Assembly: GCF_041431135.1 (NCBI RefSeq)
Contig: NZ_CP107799.1
Span: 8,696,501-8,760,500, forward strand
Length of the DNA stretch: 64,000 nt
Direction: 5' to 3'
Source of the DNA: Streptomyces sp. NBC_00554
Lineage (GTDB): Bacteria > Actinomycetota > Actinomycetes > Streptomycetales > Streptomycetaceae
Shown: piece after piece, positions 26,402 to 35,255 of the stretch
Layout: every line of letters begins with the position of its first letter
How positions within the stretch are numbered: position 1 is the stretch's first letter
The notes under the pieces: model-generated
The model's database searches: none
Told to the model about the DNA's origin: nothing
Seen by the model: the letters and a program-made list of their open reading frames with translations, nothing else
Position numbers and translations under genes: made by a program

Positions 26402-26872
26402 TTACTGGCTGCAGGTGGTGGTGTGGCCGTGCAGCGGGGTGTTGAGGTCGTTCGGTGTGGTCTTGCGGCGCACGACGTGACCCGCGGCGAGGTGGCGCTG
26501 GCAGATGGTCAGGACGGGTGGTCCCTCGGGCAGCCGCTCGGGGTGGCATTCCATGTCCGCCGGGGTCTCGTCGGCGACGGGCAGGAGGTGGAAGGCGTCG
26601 TGCACGGCGGCGGCGGCCTGGAACAGTCGGGTGTGCGCGGTGGCGAGGTGCCGTCCGGCGGCGGGATGCGGCGGCCGGGTGGTCTCGGCGAGCTGGTCGA
26701 GCAGCTGGTGCAGCGCGGTCAGATGCGCGTGCAGCACGTCGAGGTGCACGCGGTCCGCAGGCGAGACGGTGTGCTGGGTGCGTGGGGCGAGGGTGTGGGT
26801 GTGGTGGCGGATACCGGCGCTGGCGGCCCGCAGGTACGGGTACGCGTCGCCGACGGGAAGGGCAGAGGTCAA
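26402..26872 (-). CDS. Small helical protein
   Basis: 156 residues from TTG 26,872, preceded by GGAAGGAA. His-rich helices (HLDVLHAHLTALHQLLDQLA) and a C-terminal part with two Cys (ECHPER, ICQRHLAAGH) and CS near the end. No membrane segment. Function unknown. Confidence 0.65.
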   Translation of the reverse strand: MTSALPVGDAYPYLRAASAGIRHHTHTLAPRTQHTVSPADRVHLDVLHAHLTALHQLLDQLAETTRPPHPAAGRHLATAHTRLFQAAAAVHDAFHLLPVADETPADMECHPERLPEGPPVLTICQRHLAAGHVVRRKTTPNDLNTPLHGHTTTCSQ

Positions 26873-26928
26873 AGGGGCAGAGTTCCTTCCTGCCGCGGAG
26901 GCAGGACGTCGGCTGGGGTCGGGCGGGG

Positions 26929-28401
26929 TTACAGGGCCGTGCGGGCGAGCGGTAGGGCGCCGAGCGTGAAGGCAGCGGACTGCTGGAAGATCAAGCGCCG
27001 CAGGTCGACCTGTGCGGTGACGGCGGCGGTCTCGATCTGCGCGCACGCGGCATCGAGCGCCGCGTCGGTCTCGGCAGACACGGTGAGCAGTCCGGTCAGC
27101 GCCACATCGGCGTGCCCGGCGATCAACTGCCGCTCGCGGACCTTGACGTCGGCGTATTCGACGGAGTCGACTTCGGAGTCGACCTGCCCGCGGCGAGAGC
27201 GCTCGCTGGCGTCGGCGATGATCGCCGCCTTCTTGCGCTGCACGTCGCGCATCGCGGACTCGAGCCCCTGCGGCACGTAGATAAGGGACAGGGCGCGCCG
27301 GACCCCGGCGGTGAACATGAGGCCGTGCAAGAAGCCCGCCGAGGTTTCGGTGCGGGGCCAGTTTTCGACCCAGTAGGTGGCGTGCCGGGCGGAGTCGGTG
27401 GCGAGCCGGTCGTACTCCTCGACCTGGACCACGGGCCCGGCGGCTGCCGGGTCGGCTTCGGCCCGGCCGGAGTCCGACCACTGCTGCAGCGCGGACAGCG
27501 CCTTAGGGTCGTAGGCGGTGCGGATGACGGCGGCGATCTCGCGGGCACTGAGCCAGCCGGTCACCATCAGTCCGGCGCTGCGCGCGGACTGGGCGATGGC
27601 CGCGGTGGTCTGTTCCATCACGGTGAAGGAGCCGGGCAGTCCTCCGCCAGCCTGGCTGATGAGGCGCTTGGCGGCCTTGAGGTCGAGGGAGATCGCCAGG
27701 TACGCCTCGTGCGGGGCGGCGGCCGGGCCGGCGGAGGTGACCAGTTCGCTGTAGACCTGTGAGGCGACCGGGGTTTCGGGGTGGCCTTGCTGACTCCAGT
27801 GGCGGGCGAGGGTGTCGCCGCTGTCGGGGACGGTGCGCTCCAGAACCTGCACGGTGGCGACGTGTCCGGTGCGGGCGATGCCCGCCAGGGCCCGCCCCCA
27901 GCTGCTGACGTTGTGGTTCTGACTCGCCGGATCGAGGAGCGCGAAGGCCCTGCTGGAGACGCGGGCGACGGCAGTCAGGATCTGGCCGTGCGGGTCGTGC
28001 ACGGCGGCGGCCTGATTTGCGGAATCGCCGGGCGTGACGACGCGCAACGAGGCGGCGGTGCCGGGCAGGTGCAGGATGCCGTCCTGGCGGGGACGGGTGA
28101 CGGGTCGTGCGAGCCACAGAGTCTGACCGGTGCGCCGCCGCCGCGCGAAGCGCAGGACGATCGGAGCCCAGCCGATCAGCGAGCGGCCGTGCCGGCGGAC
28201 GACGACCAGGACGGCGACCGCGGCCCACAGCGGCGTCAGGGCGATGGCGCCGAGCAGCCCGGTGGATACCACCGTGACCAGCAAAAGTGCCAACGCACAG
28301 GACACGAGGACGAGTTGGGGCAGGGAGAGGCCGAGCAGGATGCCGCGCCTGGACCGATGGGGGAATTTGACGGTGAGCGGTGTGACGGTGAGATCAGACA
28401 A
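26929..28401 (-). CDS. SCO6880-like conjugation protein
   Basis: 490 residues from TTG 28,401; a longer frame to 28,473 lacks a ribosome site. Two transmembrane helices near 20-65 (LPQLVLVSCALALLLVTVV), then a large cytoplasmic region with EAYLAISLDLKAAKRLI, a GFLHGLMFTAGVRRALSLIY segment and a helical C-terminus. This corresponds to the N-terminal VirB4/TraC-like domain and PrgI-like membrane anchor fused in actinobacterial type IV systems. It is followed, two genes on, by the ATPase domain protein. Confidence 0.8.
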   Translation of the reverse strand: MSDLTVTPLTVKFPHRSRRGILLGLSLPQLVLVSCALALLLVTVVSTGLLGAIALTPLWAAVAVLVVVRRHGRSLIGWAPIVLRFARRRRTGQTLWLARPVTRPRQDGILHLPGTAASLRVVTPGDSANQAAAVHDPHGQILTAVARVSSRAFALLDPASQNHNVSSWGRALAGIARTGHVATVQVLERTVPDSGDTLARHWSQQGHPETPVASQVYSELVTSAGPAAAPHEAYLAISLDLKAAKRLISQAGGGLPGSFTVMEQTTAAIAQSARSAGLMVTGWLSAREIAAVIRTAYDPKALSALQQWSDSGRAEADPAAAGPVVQVEEYDRLATDSARHATYWVENWPRTETSAGFLHGLMFTAGVRRALSLIYVPQGLESAMRDVQRKKAAIIADASERSRRGQVDSEVDSVEYADVKVRERQLIAGHADVALTGLLTVSAETDAALDAACAQIETAAVTAQVDLRRLIFQQSAAFTLGALPLARTAL

Positions 28402-28488
28402 GGGCCGTTCCGATGGTGCGCGGGGCGGTGGCCGGGGCGGCACGCGGCGAGGAATGCGCAGCGCGTGCCGCACCGGAGTCGGGCAAGG

Positions 28489-29853
28489 TCACAGACCGGT
28501 GGGCGGGGGCGGCGGTGCCCCGGCTCCGCTGGAGGTGCCGGCCGAGTTCGGTGCCGGCGGTGCGCCCTGCGGCGGTGGTGTCGAGGTGCCTGCGCCGGGC
28601 TGCGACATGAAGCCGCCGCCGCTGGAGGGCGATCCGGAACCGCCACCCTGTACGGGTGCACCGCCGAACTGACCGCTGGTGTCGTCACGGAGGCTGGTCG
28701 GCGGAGGCTGCACGGCCTTCTCCAGACCGCTCTTGATCCCCTCGCCCCCGGACGACGCGGTGCTTGAGCTGCCGCCTTCCTTACCGGTCTCCGGCGTGGG
28801 GTTGGCGGCAATGTCTCCGGGGAAGCCGTCAGGAACGGAGTCCGGGCCCTGGGGAGCGGCGCCCGCTCCGGCCGCGGCACCGCCACTTCCGGCGGTGGCG
28901 ACCGCGGCGGCGGCCTTGCGTCCGGCGCGTTCAGCGTGCTGACGGGCCATCTGCGCGCCGGCTCCACCCGAGCGGTGCAGGGTCTCGGCGTCGGAGCCCT
29001 CGGAGGCGGCCCAGTGAACGAACTTGAACGTGGCGTAGGGGCACAACATCACCAACGCCAGGATGACGATGCCGGCCATCACGTCGGCGAGGGCGGCGAT
29101 GCCGTCCTTCGCTTCGGTCTTGCCCATCGCGGCGATCCCCAGGACGAAGATCACGGTCATCAGCAATTTGCTGACCACGAGGGTGGCGGTGGCTTCGATC
29201 CAGCCCTTGCGCCAGCGCCGGGCGACCTCCCAACCTCCACCGGCTCCAGCGAAAACCGCGAGGGTGACCATAACGAGGATGCCGACCTTGCGGACCATCA
29301 TCACGCACCAGTAGAGGAAGGCGCCGATCGCGGCGCCGACGCCGACGAAGACCGTGACCAGCCAGCCCAGGCCGGACAGGGAGGCGATCTGGTCCACCTT
29401 GACGATGCGCCGCACCGCCGTGGCGATGTCCAGATGGGCGGCTTTGAACAGTCCGTCGGACAGGGCGTCGACCACTTCGATGGCGACGGTGGTGAAGGCG
29501 ATCGCGGTGAACGCGAACAGCACGCCGGTGGCGGTGCCGGTGAATGCCTGGACGAGCGCTTGGCCGTTGCGGCGGATCGCGGCGCGCACGAGCTGGGCGC
29601 ACAACGTGGCGACGAGGACGACCAGGCCGATCGGCAGGATCATCTCGTAGTTGTCGCGGAACCACCCGGCATTCAAATCGACCTTGGTGGTGGTGTTGAC
29701 CGCCTCGGCGGCCAGGTCGGCCGCGGCTGCGGCGAGTTCGCCCGCGCTCTTGGCCATCCAGTTGCCGATGGCCTCGCCGGGGTCGGAGGCGAAGTCGACC
29801 GCGTCGCCGACGGCGCAGAGTTTGTCCGCGAGGGGGAGATCGCAGAAACCCAA
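28489..29853 (-). CDS. TrbL/VirB6-like membrane protein
   Basis: 454 residues from TTG 29,853. About seven transmembrane helices between 65 and 300 (for example MILPIGLVVLVATLCAQLV, VFVGVGAAIGAFLYWCVMMV, MAGIVILALVMLCPYATFK), then a long Gly/Ala/Pro/Ser-rich tail to the end. This is the layout of VirB6/TrbL inner-membrane channel subunits in actinobacterial elements (SCO6881-like). Confidence 0.82.
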   Translation of the reverse strand: MGFCDLPLADKLCAVGDAVDFASDPGEAIGNWMAKSAGELAAAAADLAAEAVNTTTKVDLNAGWFRDNYEMILPIGLVVLVATLCAQLVRAAIRRNGQALVQAFTGTATGVLFAFTAIAFTTVAIEVVDALSDGLFKAAHLDIATAVRRIVKVDQIASLSGLGWLVTVFVGVGAAIGAFLYWCVMMVRKVGILVMVTLAVFAGAGGGWEVARRWRKGWIEATATLVVSKLLMTVIFVLGIAAMGKTEAKDGIAALADVMAGIVILALVMLCPYATFKFVHWAASEGSDAETLHRSGGAGAQMARQHAERAGRKAAAAVATAGSGGAAAGAGAAPQGPDSVPDGFPGDIAANPTPETGKEGGSSSTASSGGEGIKSGLEKAVQPPPTSLRDDTSGQFGGAPVQGGGSGSPSSGGGFMSQPGAGTSTPPPQGAPPAPNSAGTSSGAGAPPPPPTGL

Positions 29854-29894
29854 GGGGAGTCACCTCTCCTTTCTCAGGTGGGCGTGGGGTCGTG

Positions 29895-30581
29895 TCAGGG
29901 CACGACGTTCGGGGCGATGGAGACCAGCGAGCAGTTCGTGTTGGGGCGGCATTGCACGGCGAGGGTGATGGAGCGGTCCTCGGCGCCGGCCCCGCCCTTC
30001 TTCCAGACGATCTGCTGCTTGCCGGTGACGGTGACGGCGTAGATGTACGCCTTCGTGATCGCCGACGGATCGTCCGCCAGGGCCTGCTTGAACGCCGAGG
30101 GGTAGTGAGCCTCGGGCACGGCTGCGGTGGCGTACTGGTCCTGGTCGGCCATCCGCGACCACAGCACTGGATCCGGGACTTGCGCGGCGATCGAAGACCA
30201 GTCGGCGTACTTCGTCTCCGCCGTCAGCCATGCCTTCATCCCGGCGAGCTGCTGGTCACGGCTGGTGGTGCGGGTGTCGTACGACCACAGCATCGCCGCG
30301 GCGGCCTGGGCGAAGGTGAGCGGATCGGCCACCGGCGGCGGCTTCGCCACCGAACCGGCCCCGGCAGAGGCCGTCGGGCCGGCGGACGCGGAGGTACTGC
30401 TGCTCGGCCCAGAGGACGGAGCGGCAGCCTGGCTGTCGCCGGCTGTGGTGCCGCCGGTGACCAGGGCGACGACGACGGCGAGGGCCAGCAGGACGGCCAA
30501 GCCGGTCGCGATGACCGTGATGCGCTGGCGGGTCGACCAGCCGAGGCCGTATCCAGACAGAGAGGGGAATCGATTCGGCAT
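29895..30581 (-). CDS. TcpC/VirB8-like membrane protein
   Basis: 228 residues from ATG 30,581. One transmembrane helix at about 22-45 (VIATGLAVLLALAVVVALV), a Ser/Ala/Pro linker, then a soluble extracytoplasmic domain of about 140 residues with two cysteines near the end (CRPNTNC). The topology matches VirB8/TcpC scaffolds. Its start overlaps the stop of the upstream gene (TGATG). Confidence 0.7.
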   Translation of the reverse strand: MPNRFPSLSGYGLGWSTRQRITVIATGLAVLLALAVVVALVTGGTTAGDSQAAAPSSGPSSSTSASAGPTASAGAGSVAKPPPVADPLTFAQAAAAMLWSYDTRTTSRDQQLAGMKAWLTAETKYADWSSIAAQVPDPVLWSRMADQDQYATAAVPEAHYPSAFKQALADDPSAITKAYIYAVTVTGKQQIVWKKGGAGAEDRSITLAVQCRPNTNCSLVSIAPNVVP

Positions 30582-30889
30582 CAGTGGACCTGCGACCCCA
30601 GGGCGGAAAAGAACGCCACGACCCCGTTCGCTGCACCGAGACCGAGGGCGGCGCCCGCCGCGACGACCGCACCCTTCTTCCCGTTGGCCTCGGCCTGGTG
30701 GCCACCGGTGTGGTGGCCCCACGCCCACACGCCGAGGGAGACGGCGAGCGCGCCGACCACGGCGACGATCGCGAACAGGTTGATCGAGTTGACGACGTTC
30801 TTCAGCACGGCGAGGCCGGGCAGGCCACCGCCCGAGGGCGTGATGCCGGGATCGTAGGCCAGGTACTGCACGGTTTCGAGCAGATGCAA
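30581..30889 (-). CDS. Small two-helix membrane protein
   Basis: 102 residues from TTG 30,889 (GGAG upstream). Two hydrophobic helices at about 35-58 and 72-95 with a short His/Gly loop. Size and topology fit a VirB2/TrbC-like pilin or DUF6112-type protein of actinobacterial transfer operons. Confidence 0.7.
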   Translation of the reverse strand: MHLLETVQYLAYDPGITPSGGGLPGLAVLKNVVNSINLFAIVAVVGALAVSLGVWAWGHHTGGHQAEANGKKGAVVAAGAALGLGAANGVVAFFSALGSQVH

Positions 30890-31145
30890 TGAGGCTCCTT
30901 GGGCACGCCGAAACCCGGCGCGCGGGAATCACAGAAAGAGGGGAGGGACGAGGCGACTGCCTCAAGATGGAGGGCCGACAGCGAGGCGGGAAACGACTGG
31001 CCCGGGGTGGCGCCCGCGAAGGGGCGGCGTGGTGCGCACGAGGACACGCAGGCTTCGTGCCGAGGCCGGGGCGAGGCCACAGACCGGGCCGGTGCTGCTG
31101 TCGACGCTGCTTGGGCTCAGGCTTCGAACCGGCTGCCGGGGAGCC

Positions 31146-31511
31146 TTACTTCGGGATCGACGGCTTCGGCGCGGGGTTGCTCTTGTAGGGGTTCGCGCAG
31201 TCGTAGATCATGTAGCCGCGAATCTTCTTGCCGTCGGACTTCCGGGTGACGGTGCCGCGGGTGTACCAGGTCTTCTCGGCCTTCTTGTACGCCCACTGGT
31301 CGTAGACGACCTTGTCGTTCCGGTAGCCGATGCCCACAACCGTGGACGTCTTCGACGGGGCCTTGCGGACCTTGACCGCACTGCAACTGATCGTGGTAGT
31401 GCCGGTGTCGGCTGCCTGTGCCGTGCTGGCGGTGGCCAAGCCACCAGCGGCGACTGCCAGGCCCAGAGAGGCTGCCGTGAGGGCACGCTTGGCGCGGTGG
31501 CGGGGTATCAA
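31146..31511 (-). CDS. Secreted SH3-like protein
   Basis: 121 residues from TTG 31,511 (GGAG upstream). Signal peptide to about residue 34 (ASTAQAADT). The mature part has a bacterial SH3 pattern (VRKAPSKTSTVVGIGYRNDK, WYTRGTV, GYMIYDC), with Cys near each end probably forming a disulfide. A paralogue lies at 46,135-46,461. Probable cell-wall binding. Confidence 0.75.
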   Translation of the reverse strand: MIPRHRAKRALTAASLGLAVAAGGLATASTAQAADTGTTTISCSAVKVRKAPSKTSTVVGIGYRNDKVVYDQWAYKKAEKTWYTRGTVTRKSDGKKIRGYMIYDCANPYKSNPAPKPSIPK

Positions 31512-31650
31512 GTAGATCTCCGTGGTGTCAGGGGAAGGGGAGTGGGCAGGATGCTGTCCTGCCGGGCCGTTCGCGGGGAGTGCGGAAGAGGCCCAGGGGG
31601 TATCCCGGTCAGGGGTGGTGCGCGGGGGGCTGCCGCGCCTCGACCGGGGG

Positions 31651-32766
31651 TCAGATGACGCGGCGGGCAGCGAGGATGGCCCAGTCCGCGAGCGGCGTGA
31701 TCCGAACTGGATTTCCAGTTCTGGGCGCCTCGATCGCGAGTCCCGAGCCGATGTACATGCCGACGTGTTCGGGGCGGGCGGCGCTGCCGCGGGAGAAGAT
31801 CAGGTCACCGGGCTTGAGTGCCTTGGGAGACACGGCCTTGCCCTCGTTGATCTGCGTATACGTGGTGCGGGTGAGCTGGACGCCGGCGTGCGCGTACGCC
31901 TGCTGGGTCAGGGAGCTGCAGTCGCAGCGGCCCATCGGGTCGGGGCCGTGCGGCGCGGTGCAGGTGCCGCCCCACTGGTACATCGTGCCGAGCTGCGCCA
32001 TCGCCCAGACGATCGCCTTGCGCGCCCTCGGATCGGCGTCCTTCGGGATCGAGTAGCCCTTCGGCACCGACCCTTCCGGGATGGTGCCGTACCCGGAGCC
32101 GTCCTCGGTCGCCGCACAGGACGCGGTACTGGTGGTGGTGTTCGTCTCCGTGGTGTCCTGGTCGGCGTCGGGGAACGTGGCGGCGATCGCCTTCTGCAGT
32201 GCGGTCGCCAACTCCTCCCAATCGGCGTAGGCGTCGGGGTAGCCGGAGCGCTGGACCTTCTGCGCGGCCTGGGTGACGGTCAGCTGCTGCCAACCGTCCA
32301 CCGCGAGAAGCGCCTTGTAGAACTGCTCGCTCGCGTAGACGGGGTTGTGGATCTCCGTAGCGGTGCCCCAGCCCTGGCTCGGCCGTTGCTGGAACAGACC
32401 CAGCGAATCGCGGTCACCGGAGCTGAGGTTGCGCAGCCGTGATTCCTGCATCGCGGTGGCGAGCGCGATGATCTGGCCCTGCTTCGGCACGTGGAGGCTG
32501 ATCCCGGTGGCCACGATCGTGCGGGCGTTGGGGATCTGCTCCTCGGGCAGGGACAGGCCCTCGACGTGGACGTCCTTGGCGGACGCACCGTTGAGGATCT
32601 TGGTGACCTGCTCAACGACGGCGTCGGTGTCGACATCGCCCACGCAGCTGAAAGACGAGTAGGTGGTCTGGGCGGCCTCGCTGCTGGTGGCCATCAGCAT
32701 GGCCGTGCCGGCGAGGAGGAGAGGGGCGAGGACGAAGGCGCCGATGCCGGCGACTGCGCCCTTCAA
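31651..32766 (-). CDS. Lytic transglycosylase-like / NlpC-P60 hydrolase
   Basis: 371 residues from TTG 32,766. N-terminal membrane anchor (about 5-27). A lysozyme-like region (about 80-190) contains ATAMQESRLRNL and DSLGLFQQRPSQGWG, with a Glu in the transglycosylase position. The NlpC/P60 domain (about 245-371) has the catalytic Cys in GRCDCSSLTQQAY and His in PEHVGMYIG. It would open peptidoglycan for the channel, as VirB1/TcpG-type proteins do. First gene of the minus-strand transfer operon, divergent from the methyltransferase. Confidence 0.85.
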   Translation of the reverse strand: MKGAVAGIGAFVLAPLLLAGTAMLMATSSEAAQTTYSSFSCVGDVDTDAVVEQVTKILNGASAKDVHVEGLSLPEEQIPNARTIVATGISLHVPKQGQIIALATAMQESRLRNLSSGDRDSLGLFQQRPSQGWGTATEIHNPVYASEQFYKALLAVDGWQQLTVTQAAQKVQRSGYPDAYADWEELATALQKAIAATFPDADQDTTETNTTTSTASCAATEDGSGYGTIPEGSVPKGYSIPKDADPRARKAIVWAMAQLGTMYQWGGTCTAPHGPDPMGRCDCSSLTQQAYAHAGVQLTRTTYTQINEGKAVSPKALKPGDLIFSRGSAARPEHVGMYIGSGLAIEAPRTGNPVRITPLADWAILAARRVI

Positions 32767-33287
32767 TCGGGGACGCCTCCCGGCAGGCGGTCACGGGCCG
32801 GGGACCGGTGTGCGGGCAGGGGTGGGTAGGGCGATGTCACAACGAGGTCCTTGGTGAAGTCCCGGCGGCGCGTGCGTCGTTGAGGAAAGGGCGCGACGGC
32901 CGGGTGGTGGGTAAATCGGGGCCCGGGTGCACGTGCGCGAGTTGCCGCTCGCGGCACAGGGCGTCGGGTCAGGTGTGCCAGGACATGGGGATACCTCCAC
33001 GAGCGCAGGGGCGGGGATGTGCCATCGGCGGTGTTCGCCGGGCAGTTCCAAAACAGTAAGGGCGGATCCCCGGTTGCCGAAATCGTGTCCGATCAAGGCT
33101 CTGGTTCGGGGTTTTCGGCGGTGATAGCGCTCAACCGGGGATCGTGCCCTACAGTTTTGGCTCCTCCTCCCGCCCCTCCCGCTGCGCGGACCGTGGTGCC
33201 TTCCTGCCCGCATTCGGTCCCGTGGGTTATCCGGGCGGGCTGGAGCGCCTCTCCCTCATCTCACCCGACCCGAATTGGGGTATCTCT
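32767..33287. promoter_or_regulatory. Divergent promoter region with half-site repeats
   Basis: 520 bp with no gene, between the transfer operon and the methyltransferase. It contains ATCCCCGGTTGCCGAAAT (33,066-33,083), which matches the first half of the 31-bp repeat at 42,042 and 46,026, and AACCGGGGAT in inverse orientation (33,133-33,142). Likely shared operator. Confidence 0.5.
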
Positions 33288-34052
33288 TTGCCTTTTTCCC
33301 TGCACCAGGGCGACGCGCTCGGCGTCCTCGCCGGACTGCCGGACGACTGCGTCGACTCCGTCATCACCGACCCGCCGTACAACTCCGGCGGTCGGACGGC
33401 CAAGGAGCGCACGTCCCGCAGCGCGAAGCAGAAGTACACCTCCGCCGATGCCGCGCACGAGCTGCCAGACTTCACAGGCGAGAACATGGATCAGCGGAGC
33501 TACGGCTTCTGGCTGACCCAGATCATGACGGAGGCGCACCGGCTCACCAAGGTCGGTGGCACGGCGCTCCTGTTCACCGACTGGCGGCAGCTGCCGACCA
33601 CCACGGATGCCATCCAGGCCGCCGGCTGGCTCTGGCGCGGGGTGCTCGCCTGGCACAAGCCGCAGTCCAGGCCCCAGAAGGGGCGTTTCACCCAGAATTG
33701 CGAGTTCATCGTCTGGGCCAGCAACGGGCCGATCGACGCTGCCCGCAATCCCGTCTACCTGCCCGGCCTGTACAGCGCCTCGCAGCCGTCGGGCAAGAGC
33801 CGGCAGCACATCACGCAGAAGCCCGTCTCCGTCATGCGTGAGCTGGTGCAAATCTCCCCGCCGGGCGGCACGGTGCTCGACTTCACCTGCGGCTCGGGCT
33901 CGACGGGGGTCGCGGCCCTGCTGGAGGGCCGCGATTTCATCGGCGTCGAGAAGACCAAGCACTACGCCGACATCGCAGAACAGCGACTGTTGCAGGCGAT
34001 GCAACAGACCGCAGGGCGCGAGGCCTTCGTTCTCGCTGGTCCGGAGGATTAG
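33288..34052 (+). CDS. Orphan DNA methyltransferase (beta-type, N4/N6)
   Basis: 254 residues from TTG 33,288 (GGGG 7 bp upstream). Motif IV DPPYNSG is near the N-terminus and motif I-like DFTCGSGSTGVAAL near the C-terminus, so the order is IV-recognition region-I as in beta-class amino-methyltransferases. No endonuclease gene adjoins. It may protect the element from restriction on transfer or regulate it. Isolated position and divergent promoter fit an element-encoded orphan enzyme. Confidence 0.88.
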   Translation: MPFSLHQGDALGVLAGLPDDCVDSVITDPPYNSGGRTAKERTSRSAKQKYTSADAAHELPDFTGENMDQRSYGFWLTQIMTEAHRLTKVGGTALLFTDWRQLPTTTDAIQAAGWLWRGVLAWHKPQSRPQKGRFTQNCEFIVWASNGPIDAARNPVYLPGLYSASQPSGKSRQHITQKPVSVMRELVQISPPGGTVLDFTCGSGSTGVAALLEGRDFIGVEKTKHYADIAEQRLLQAMQQTAGREAFVLAGPED

Positions 34053-34156
34053 CGAAGACGTGAGCGGGGAGAGCCTGGAGCACTCGATCAGGAGATATGC
34101 CGCTTGCACGGTTGGGTGCAACGATGTTGCGTTGCATGCATCATCCGGAGGGTGTG

Positions 34157-34500
34157 GTGAGCATGATCGAGGCTCGGGGATCGGCGTTGTTGGTGCTGGC
34201 GGACGGTGAGGTGCCGCTGGATCCCGAATCGATGGTGTTCCGGGCGATGTTGGAGAGCTGAGTCTGCCAGCAGTGGGCACGTTCCTCGACGAGTGGGTGA
34301 TCATCGAGCCGCGGTTGGCGCTGGTGCGCGGCGAATGGTGGCTGTATCCGTGGCAGTGGGACGCTGGCGGAGGCGTTCATCAGCGATCTCCGCTCGGGTC
34401 CGCGGCCGATCGCGGTGTCCACGGCTGCTGCTGGTACGAGATCGCGCGATGAATACTCTGCGCGTACCTGGCCGACGCCCGCTACCAATGAGGCCGCGTG
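34157..34500 (+). pseudogene. Tyrosine integrase N-terminal remnant
   Basis: A 34-codon start (ALLVLADGEVPLDPESMVFR..) is cut by TGA at 34,259-34,261. Then, in shifting frames, come FLDEWVIIEPRLALVR, a PWQW-like piece, ISDLRSGPRPIAVSTA and CAYLADAR. Read together these look like the arm/core-binding region of a Streptomyces site-specific integrase. At least two frameshifts and a missing catalytic domain. 34,501-34,670 has no gene. Confidence 0.55.
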
Positions 34501-34670
34501 CATTCGGATAGGTACGGAGAGGTTCCAGAGGGACACAAAGCACCCACGGCAGGAGCTGCTGGCGGACTCCCTCAAAGCCCTCTCCAGCCTCGGCTTACAC
34601 CCGGTGGCAGACAGGAGCCGTGCGAGCGGTGAGCGGAGCGAGCCACCTCGAACCCGTGGGTCTACTCAGC

Positions 34671-35054
34671 TCAGGCGCCATCGACCGGCGCGTCCTCGAT
34701 TCTCCCCCTATCAGTGGCACGCTGGCAGACATCTGCGCCGTCCGCCGCAATCGGGGAACGTACGATGTCGCCTCGAGCCCTTGCTTTCTGGCTCACGAAT
34801 GCTTCGCCGCGCGCCGTCACGCCGGAGGACGTGATCCGACCGCGGCGCGTCGCCACTTGTAATACCCGGGTCCGGCTGGCCGCGCCACTCCCGAGGGCTC
34901 GGACCGCAATCCAGGCCGAGGCGGTCACGAGCACAGCCAACACACCGGCCAGCGTCCAACTCCAGCGGCTGGTCACCATGTTGATCACGATGCCGATCGC
35001 TGTGCTTGCGACGACACCACCGATCGCTATCGTCTTCGGGCCTGGTGATGGCAT
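34671..35054 (-). CDS. Small membrane protein
   Basis: 127 residues from ATG 35,054. Two transmembrane helices (about 9-25 and 30-50: IAIGGVVASTAIGIVINMV; LAGVLAVLVTASAWIAV) and a basic cytoplasmic tail. Function unknown. Divergent from the glutamine-kinase-like gene; the 200-bp gap probably holds both promoters. Confidence 0.5.
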   Translation of the reverse strand: MPSPGPKTIAIGGVVASTAIGIVINMVTSRWSWTLAGVLAVLVTASAWIAVRALGSGAASRTRVLQVATRRGRITSSGVTARGEAFVSQKARARGDIVRSPIAADGADVCQRATDRGRIEDAPVDGA

Positions 35055-35255
35055 GACGATCCCCCTCATGGGCCGCAACCACGCCAGAATAGCCCCCCGC
35101 GTACCTTTTCGCGCACTGTGTGCCGGAGGAATTTCCGGCCGGGGACAACTCTCCCCGCATGATCGATACTCCAGGCTGACGTAGTTCTCCCGGGAGCGTA
35201 TAGTCATTGAACCGTTATGACATGAATCCTTTTCATGGTCCACATGGAGTTCCCA

